Positions 18,765 to 24,881 of a DNA stretch of 24,881 nt are shown here, one piece after another. The DNA lies in assembly GCA_005223375.1 (NCBI GenBank), contig RXOD01004276.1, positions 1 through 24,881 of the forward strand, read 5' to 3'. This DNA comes from Amoebophrya sp. AT5.2 (lineage: Eukaryota > Sar > Dinophyceae > Syndiniales > Amoebophryaceae). The notes under the pieces are model-generated. The model did not search any database and was not told the origin of the DNA. It saw only the letters and a list, made by a program, of their open reading frames with translations. How positions within the stretch are numbered: the first letter of the stretch is position 1; every line of letters begins with the position of its first letter. The translations under genes and the position numbers were made by a program.

Positions 18765-19242
18765 CTATGCAACGGAAATTTTGCGTCCCTCCGGCGCAAC
18801 AGCAATTTTATACTCGATGCTGCAGCTCCTGCTCCTCGTTCTGCGACAATAAATTACTTTCTTACAGATCGAAAGCTTGCTCTCGCCCTGCCTAGTGCAA
18901 TATTTGTCCCAAAAACACGCTTTGGCCCCCCCGCCTACACAAATTGAAAATGAAGTTATCCCATCGGAGTCGGCCAAGGGCGTGCTTTGGTCTACTCTTT
19001 GAGTCGGCATTTGGCCCAGCCGCCTCTGAGACGCTGACTTGATGCAACTTGCTGCTGGCCTTGTTTTTCGTTGATTTGGTAGTGAGAGAGAGAGAGAGAG
19101 ACTGTCACCCAGCTACGAGAACCGTAGAGGGGGCATGGTTCTCGGTGTGGCTACCACGCGGCAAAGGCTTAGAGCTGACCCCTGAGCTCCCTCGCCACTG
19201 ATACGTATTGACTTGCATGCTGGTATAAAAAACGTTGATAAG
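18765..19242. other. interval with possible first exon and a (GA)9 microsatellite
   Basis: The minus-strand frame from the ATG at 19010 may be the first exon of the neighbouring gene, but its donor is not determined. A (GA)9 run lies at 19084-19101. The right part is presumably the 3' UTR of the 917-residue gene. Confidence 0.5.
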
Positions 19243-21996
19243 TCAATTGGTGAAATAAAAAACGAGCAGCAGCGGGCGGGAGGGACTACATAGATTGCCA
19301 TCGCTGTGCCTAGTGGCGGCCGCGATGACACAGTCGCCGAAAAAGCCACCCACTTCGAGGAAGAGGTCCGTGTGTGCGCGGTAGTGCTCTAGCTCCGCGG
19401 AGATCGGGCAGTCCAGTGCGTGTTTGCGCCGCACGGCGTCAGCGATCAAATCCCTCTGCGGCAGCACGAAGAAGTAGGGCACCGCGCGCGGCGCGAACCG
19501 ACTGCTTGTAGCTTGAGCTTCCTCCTGCTCGCTTTCGCTTTCCGATTCCGTCATAGCGATCGCGACTATCTCGTCGTCCGTCTGCTTCGCCACGCGGGCT
19601 TGGAAAGACTGGACCTCGCCGTAGGACACCGGGATGTCCTCGAGTCTGGTCGGTAGACTCAACTTCTCCAGCACCACGAACAACGGCGACTCCATCCACT
19701 TGTGAATCGAAGGAATGGCTGGCCGCTTCTCTTTCCCCTCCAAATCGACCACGTTCAGGTGCATGTCGTGGACATGGTTCAGTTGCAGCTCGTTTCTGAG
19801 CAGCGTCATCGCCCCCGGCATGTCGTGGCCGTTCTCGAGGTGGTGGAGAATGAGCACGTCAAAGCGAGAATCGAACAGCTTGTGAATGACGGATGTGTGG
19901 TTCAGCTTATTTCCAGGTGGTGGCCGCGTAGCGGTCGCGCTCGCGCCACCGGAACCGGTACCAACACCGGCCTCCGCATCTTCGGCCGCGACAGTAAATG
20001 TGTCCGGGTGGATCCAGCTGCTCTGTGGCGCACGGTAGAAGTCGTCCACCTCCTTTCGCCCCATTCTTCTAGCCTGCACGAAACTCGCCCACGCGTCGGA
20101 GAGAATCGGGCCCTCGGACCGCTCGAGCAGGTGGCAGCACGCGTCGCAGTAGGTCTTGGAGAGCGAAGTCAACGGCGCTTCTTCTTGGGTCGACGTGTTG
20201 ACTGCTTCCGTCGGCTGTGTCCTTGAGTTTAGGTAGCAGTTCTCGTATGTTTCCTCGACCAAGTCTTCCTTCGCGAACCCCAGGTAGCTCCAGTGCGCGC
20301 TGCGAAACGCGTTGGAGTTCAGCGTGCCGTAGTAGCTTGCCGGCCGTTTCGTGGTGTAAAGGTAATCCAGCCCCCGCTGCTGCAGCGCCGCTTGATTCGT
20401 GTCGATCTGCAGCTCTGCGAGAATGCGGTCCAGCGCGTCCTGCTCGGAGATGCTTTTGTTTTTCTCGTCCTGCTGCTTCGAAGAAAAGTACTCCCCGAAG
20501 AGTCTCGAGTTTTTCGGGTCCCCCGCATAGATGGCGTTGCCGTTCCGCAAAATCACCGAGTCGCTGTCCTTGAACGGGGCCTTCGACCGTTTGTTCTTGT
20601 GGTCCTCCAACGCTTCCTTCCACTTTTTGCGCTCGTTCTCCAGGAACTTCGCGTGTTTCTGCACCTCCAGAATCGACAAACCCGGGTAGTTCGCGAGGCT
20701 GTTGGCCGCGTAGGTCTTGCACGTGGTTCCACCGCTGCCAGGGTCACAGGCCGGCGACGAGGCACCTCCTCCCACGACCGTCCCGTTCGTTCCGTTCTCG
20801 CGGCCGTCTCCGACGTCTTCCCCCGCCCCCGGCGACGCGATCGATGTACTACTATCCACCACGACCGAGTCCACTGCCCGCACCGCCGATACGCAGCGCT
20901 GAAAGTTGATGTTCCGCCGCACCCGCGCCACGTGCGACAGGGTCGCGAACACGGGCTTCAGAATTTGGGGGTGGACTCCGTGCACGTCGTCGAACCGCAC
21001 TTGCACCATCATCAGTATCCTCCACAGGTCGTGCTGCACCCGGCGCATCAGGTAGTTCACGTCCTGGTCGAACAGTTTGCTCTCCACACTCCGGTGCAGC
21101 TGGATCCGCCACCCGAGCGACTGCGGGTCCGTGAAGTGCCCCAGCAGGTCGAGCAGGTTTTTCAGCACCGAGTAGCAGAACCACTGGTGCACGGGCTTGT
21201 GGGTCTCCATCGCCAGCGCCCGCGTGCCTATCCGGCTCCGCAGGAAACGCCGGATCGGGGGCGCGCTCGACTGCGCCTCGCCGGAGAGGATCACGGCGTT
21301 GGGGCCCTTCTTCACGTCCAGCTCGGTTTCGTACACGTGCTCGTAGGTGCGGACGTACTGGTAGTCGCCGTCCACGGGGTGTGCCTGGGATGTGCCGTCG
21401 TCGTACTCTTCGAGCAGAAGCCGGGGGCCGCGCGGCTCCGCCCGAGGGGCCGGCGACGCTCCTCCTGCAGCTGATGTTTCTCCAGAAGTCTCGGAGGTTT
21501 TTCCACCGTCAGCACCTGCTGGGGTCGAAATCGAATTTGCGTCGGCAGCAGAAGCACCAGCAGAAGAGACTTTATTGTTATTCCCACCACCGCCTCCACC
21601 TCGCATGGAGAAAACCGGCACTCGGCCGCTCTTCATCTCCTCCTCAAACACCCTCGCGCGCTCGTGAATCTCGTTGTAAGCGTCCCATTGCATGGGAAAC
21701 GCGTCGAAGTTCGGGTACGCCTTCGGCTTGTCCAGAAACGAAAACAGCGGCTGACTCACCCACCAGTCGATGGTGCCCAGACAGGGTCGGTCGATCGGGA
21801 GCACGTCCTTCCATTTATGGGAAGTCTTCTGATTGTTCTGGGCCGCGGCAGCGTTAGAGAGAGCGGCGAGGTGCCGTAAGGAGAGCCACAGAAAAGCGGT
21901 CAGTAGCCGCTTCCAGGCAGCAAGCGGAAGCGCGCTAGATCGCAAGCGCATCATCCGCGGCGAGGAAAGTAGACGAAAAGAACTAGTTGTGCTCAT
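19243..21996 (-). CDS. unrecognised 917-residue protein with N-terminal hydrophobic segment
   Basis: A single uninterrupted frame begins at a true ATG. Residues 22-46 (ALPLAAWKRLLTAFLWLSL...) look like a signal peptide or signal anchor. The body has folded-looking blocks separated by Gly/Ala/Ser-rich linkers (about 131-190, 380-425 and 670-697). An internal repeat is visible: residues 74-121 (GTIDWWVSQPLFSFLDK) resemble 761-808 (IPSIHKWMESPLFVVLEK), sharing the pattern W-x-x-x-P-L-F-x-x-L-(D/E)-K. A weaker third unit may start at 267 (KPVHQWFCYSVLKNLLDL). A Cys pair (CDACC, 617-621) and a long helical stretch (440-475) are present. I recognise no family and assign no function. The last 20 residues may be read-through past a missed donor, since the family end is unknown. 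Confidence 0.75.
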   Translation of the reverse strand: MSTTSSFRLLSSPRMMRLRSSALPLAAWKRLLTAFLWLSLRHLAALSNAAAAQNNQKTSHKWKDVLPIDRPCLGTIDWWVSQPLFSFLDKPKAYPNFDAFPMQWDAYNEIHERARVFEEEMKSGRVPVFSMRGGGGGGNNNKVSSAGASAADANSISTPAGADGGKTSETSGETSAAGGASPAPRAEPRGPRLLLEEYDDGTSQAHPVDGDYQYVRTYEHVYETELDVKKGPNAVILSGEAQSSAPPIRRFLRSRIGTRALAMETHKPVHQWFCYSVLKNLLDLLGHFTDPQSLGWRIQLHRSVESKLFDQDVNYLMRRVQHDLWRILMMVQVRFDDVHGVHPQILKPVFATLSHVARVRRNINFQRCVSAVRAVDSVVVDSSTSIASPGAGEDVGDGRENGTNGTVVGGGASSPACDPGSGGTTCKTYAANSLANYPGLSILEVQKHAKFLENERKKWKEALEDHKNKRSKAPFKDSDSVILRNGNAIYAGDPKNSRLFGEYFSSKQQDEKNKSISEQDALDRILAELQIDTNQAALQQRGLDYLYTTKRPASYYGTLNSNAFRSAHWSYLGFAKEDLVEETYENCYLNSRTQPTEAVNTSTQEEAPLTSLSKTYCDACCHLLERSEGPILSDAWASFVQARRMGRKEVDDFYRAPQSSWIHPDTFTVAAEDAEAGVGTGSGGASATATRPPPGNKLNHTSVIHKLFDSRFDVLILHHLENGHDMPGAMTLLRNELQLNHVHDMHLNVVDLEGKEKRPAIPSIHKWMESPLFVVLEKLSLPTRLEDIPVSYGEVQSFQARVAKQTDDEIVAIAMTESESESEQEEAQATSSRFAPRAVPYFFVLPQRDLIADAVRRKHALDCPISAELEHYRAHTDLFLEVGGFFGDCVIAAATRHSDGNLCSPSRPLLLVFYFTN

Positions 21997-23119
21997 CGTG
22001 GTAGCAGCTCCACGTCAAGTAGCTTTATAATCTGCATCTTGCAGATGCAGTTGCAGTTGCAGCTGCAGCTGCTTTGTCGGGAATTTATTGTTCTGGAGGA
22101 GCTGCGAAAAGCTAGAGCAAGAGCTACTTTACTGTTTCTGTTACTGTTGATAGAGATAAAGTAGATTGACAGATACTGGCACGTTTACAACCTACACACA
22201 GAGAGGTTGAGATTTGGTCGATAGTACAGGAGGTACAGGTAGTGGTAGTGGTCAAAACCAGTACAACTGTTCAAGAATACCAATACGTGGTCACATTTTG
22301 ATTTTAGGTATGTACTAAAGTAGAAGTACGCGGCCTCCCGAGCCCGACCAATAGGATTCGTGCGGTTCTTATCACCGACATTCATGCAAGATGTTGATGA
22401 GCACGCTAGAAAAAAACCACGCCGATTGATACGACACATTCTACTATCGCAAAATGTTGAAACTGAAAGCCAGAATGCCACAACTTTTTATTCGCTCTTC
22501 CGGTTCCGGCGCCGTAAACTTTTTCACTCGCTGTCGCAGCGACGTTTCTTGCGATGGATCTACTGCCCCTCCCCAGGGAAGAAAAATCGCGAAAGTAATA
22601 CCTGTAGCCTTCGCACCCTCGCCAGGCCGGTGGCATTGCGCTTGGTCTCGTATGATTTCCTAGTTTTTGAGTTTCACTGCGGCGTGTTTCCAGGAATCAA
22701 TTATCAGGCGAAACGTTTATTCTTGCGTTCGATGAAGGCAATGGCCAACCATCGCGTAATCGATCGTAGCATGCCAATCTCGATATCGGTGTCTCTGTAT
22801 CTTCTCTCACCACCTCGTCACCTTGTCAGCGACTCGGATGATGGCATCACGATCACGTCCTCGTCGTAGAAGAAATTTTGGTCTGAATTCTCTGCTAATG
22901 GAGATGATGGTGGAGGACTAGCTTATAAATATACGTAACACATTTTTTTTACATAGCGGTACGCTTACGTGACGGGTCTGTCTGACGCTACGCAACTGAC
23001 AAAACTGCCGCGGTAAGTAGGTGAAAAATTGTGACACCTATGTTTCACACGACAGTGACTCAAAACTGAAGCGACCATCTCTTTAGTGTATCCATCGGCG
23101 AACCATCTGCAAACGCGCT
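21997..23119. other. 1.1 kb spacer; CAG-rich tract and small palindrome near its left end
   Basis: Just upstream of the 917-residue gene lie an 8-bp-arm palindrome (22032-22039 with 22043-22050) and a CAG-hexamer tract (about 22041-22071). Beyond that I see no gene on either strand. The longest plus-strand frame here (22360-22869) has no ATG start and no motif. The right end is probably the 3' UTR of the membrane-protein gene. Confidence 0.6.
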
Positions 23120-24738
23120 CTAGATCCTGATCGTCGTTGTCGCCCCGTAGCCCGGACCCGCGCCGCCTCCAGAAACAATGACGGTCGCACCATTTGCTTG
23201 CCCGAGCATGTTCTGTGGGGCCGAGCCATACTTGTTGTACGCTCCTGGCTGCGCGCCGTACTGTTTTCCCTGTCCCTTGTTGTTCCCGTACCCGCCGCAC
23301 CCGCCATCCCCACCGGACACATAATTTTTCGCCGCCGCCGAAATCTGTCCCAGCTCCCGCGTGATATCGATAAGGTTCATGTGGTGGGCGGCGATCAAGC
23401 ATTCCACGCACGTGGAGATGGCGTGAAAAAGGATCATGAGGAGGTACTGGACCACGAACTCGGGCCTCTTCACGACCGAAAATACGAGCTTGGTGTGAGT
23501 GCTGTCGCTTCCGGAGTAGTAGTTGCTCCCACCTCCACCTGCCGCCCCTGCTGACGCCGGCCGCATTCCCAGTAGTGGCGCAGCTCCCCCGTTGATGCCG
23601 GCGACTTGAGAAAAAGGCTGCTGGACTTGAAACTGGACCGATGCCCCCTGAAACCGGGAGCTCGTGCCGCCACCTCCGCCGTAGAGGAACGCGTTCGCAT
23701 TCAGTGTCTCGTATCGCTCCACCATGGTAAGGTAGAGGTTGAAGCAGACCAGGAGGAAGCCCATGTAGTACGTCAGCAAAAGCGACATCATGAGGGAAAA
23801 AACCACGCGACGCCGCCGCTGCTGGTTCTGCATAGACTGAAACTCGTCATTCAGACTGCCCTCGTCCGTCGAATCGTAATTCATCATCTGAAGCAGCGGA
23901 TTGGGTTGATTACCATTACTTTTACTGTACCTATAAGAACTGCACGGACCAGCGAGTGTGCGTACCAGGAGTATTTGGAGCACTACAGCAACAAACTTCT
24001 ACGATGATCCATTTGATTTGCATACTCAAAATACCGCTGAGACGAGGCAGAAAAGGGCGCCGGCGCCGGCCAGAAGGGGCAGAAAAAAGTGCGCCGCCAG
24101 TTCGTGCACCCACAGGTTGTAGAAGTTCACCGCGAACAAACACAGCAGGGCGACCCCGAACAAATGGCACGCCACGCCCCCCTTGCTCCCCGTGGTCCCC
24201 TCGCTGCCTTCCGCACCAACCGCTTGGTTCAGTCCTTTCTCCGTCGCTCCCTCCGGCAGGTGCTTCACCGCCCCCGAGCCTCCGACCCACTGGTCCTGGG
24301 CGGCGTCGTTTTTCTCGTGCTCCAGCAGGTCGTAGCCCGCAGCAGCACCGTTCTTCTTCGCCGCCTCCGAAGAAGACGGCGGACCAGTCCTGGTCACGTT
24401 CCGCAGCAGGATCAACGCCATCACGGTCGCGAACACAACGAAGATCACCGCCGCTGTGTTGATCAGCAAGTCCCGACTGCCGAGCTTCGGCGCATTCGCG
24501 CAGGCCGACTGGCGTAGCCCGGCGAAGCAGCGGAGCGACTCGCCGTTGTGGTGGAACACGGCGTTCAGGGTGGTGAAAAACACAAAAAAGGTCTGGAAAA
24601 ACAAAAAGCCAACGGTGAACCAGAGGCCGATCTGGTTCAAGGTCCGGCTCGTGAACACCATAGGCGCGAAGTCAATGGCCTCCTTCAGATCTGCGGCGAA
24701 TGGGGTTGAGGTGGTAGTCACGAACCATATCAATGTCA
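23120..24738 (-). CDS. probable six-pass membrane protein, unrecognised
   Basis: Exon 24738-24035 and exon 23887-23120 are joined over a 147-nt GT-AG intron in phase 0 (CLVSA|MMNYDST). Exon 1 has about four membrane segments: LWFTVGFLFFQTFFVFFTTL, LLINTAAVIFVVFATVMALI, and a pair ending LPLLAGAGALFCLVSA. Between them is a charged loop with Gly/Glu-rich sequence. Exon 2 has two more (VVFSLMMSLLLTYYMGFLLV and FVVQYLLMILFHAISTCVEC), a Gly/Ser-rich loop, and a Gly/Tyr/Gln-rich tail. The first in-frame ATG is at 24661; an acceptor-like CCCCCAG just before 24738 suggests an earlier exon. Exon 2 itself begins with ATG, so two separate genes are possible. Family not recognised. Confidence 0.6.
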
Positions 24739-24881
24739 CTGGGGGAATTCACGGGGTTCGACCCACGCTTACATTACACTAATGATCAACAGTTAGGGTA
24801 AAGTCTACCCTTAAGCGAGTCTAAAGCTGCAGCCAAGCCCGGGCTTAGTTGTCGTTTCTTGAGCGCCGGCCTAAACCGTCA
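24739..24881. other. right edge of the window
   Basis: Contains a candidate splice acceptor for the membrane-protein gene at its left end. I see nothing else; any 5' exon would lie here or beyond the edge. Confidence 0.4.

Noticed and set aside
20293..21474. 393-codon plus-strand open frame
   Set aside because: It is the antisense of the 917-residue minus-strand gene in GC-rich coding DNA, rich in His/Arg/Val as expected of a shadow frame, and it has no recognisable motif.
22360..22869. 169-codon plus-strand frame
   Set aside because: No motif, no ATG near its beginning, and mixed AT-rich composition typical of spacer.
1..24881. tRNA, rRNA, CRISPR or dinoflagellate spliced-leader sequences
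   Set aside because: I looked on both strands for cloverleaf-like blocks, regular spaced repeats and the spliced-leader core (TTTTGGCTCAAG) and found none. A short partial match near 10740 lies inside DPH6 coding sequence.

Overview
This is a stretch of nuclear DNA from a protist, most likely an alveolate of the dinoflagellate lineage (a syndinian such as Amoebophrya would fit); no species can be named. The eukaryotic assignment rests on clear eukaryote-only families: the spliceosomal protein SmE, the TREX-2 subunit PCID2/Thp1, DPH6 fused to RidA domains, and an SMP lipid-transfer protein. These genes are interrupted by short GT-AG introns (about 50-550 nt) whose phases join conserved protein blocks exactly. 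The lineage guess rests on every supportable gene lying on the minus strand, on GC-rich Ser/Gly/Arg-rich disordered insertions, and on fold-back repeats in and beside introns. It is inference.

Layout, reading left to right (all genes run right to left): SMP-domain (extended-synaptotagmin/tricalbin-like) protein at 161-1861; PCID2/Thp1-like protein at about 2230-4446, whose last recognisable exon lies inside a 126-bp hairpin; a 1.1 kb stretch without a recognised gene; a doubtful small reading frame at 5553-6260; SmE (SNRPE) at 7136-7501 with one 90-nt intron; a very large DPH6 (diphthine-ammonia ligase) at 8302-15956 in two exons with a repeat-filled intron; about 1.3 kb without a recognised gene; an unrecognised two-exon gene at 17239-18764 (5' end unresolved); an unrecognised 917-residue single-exon protein at 19243-21996; about 1.1 kb of spacer; and a probable six-pass membrane protein at 23120-24738.

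The identified genes are housekeeping functions (snRNP assembly, mRNA export, EF2 modification, membrane contact sites) and do not form a pathway. I found no rRNA, tRNA, CRISPR array, autonomous transposon or viral gene. The unusual content is a set of inverted duplications of coding sequence: a 57-bp-arm hairpin carrying a PCID2 exon and its splice acceptor, a partial fold-back copy of a DPH6 exon end in the following intron, and two perfect or near-perfect hairpins translated inside DPH6.
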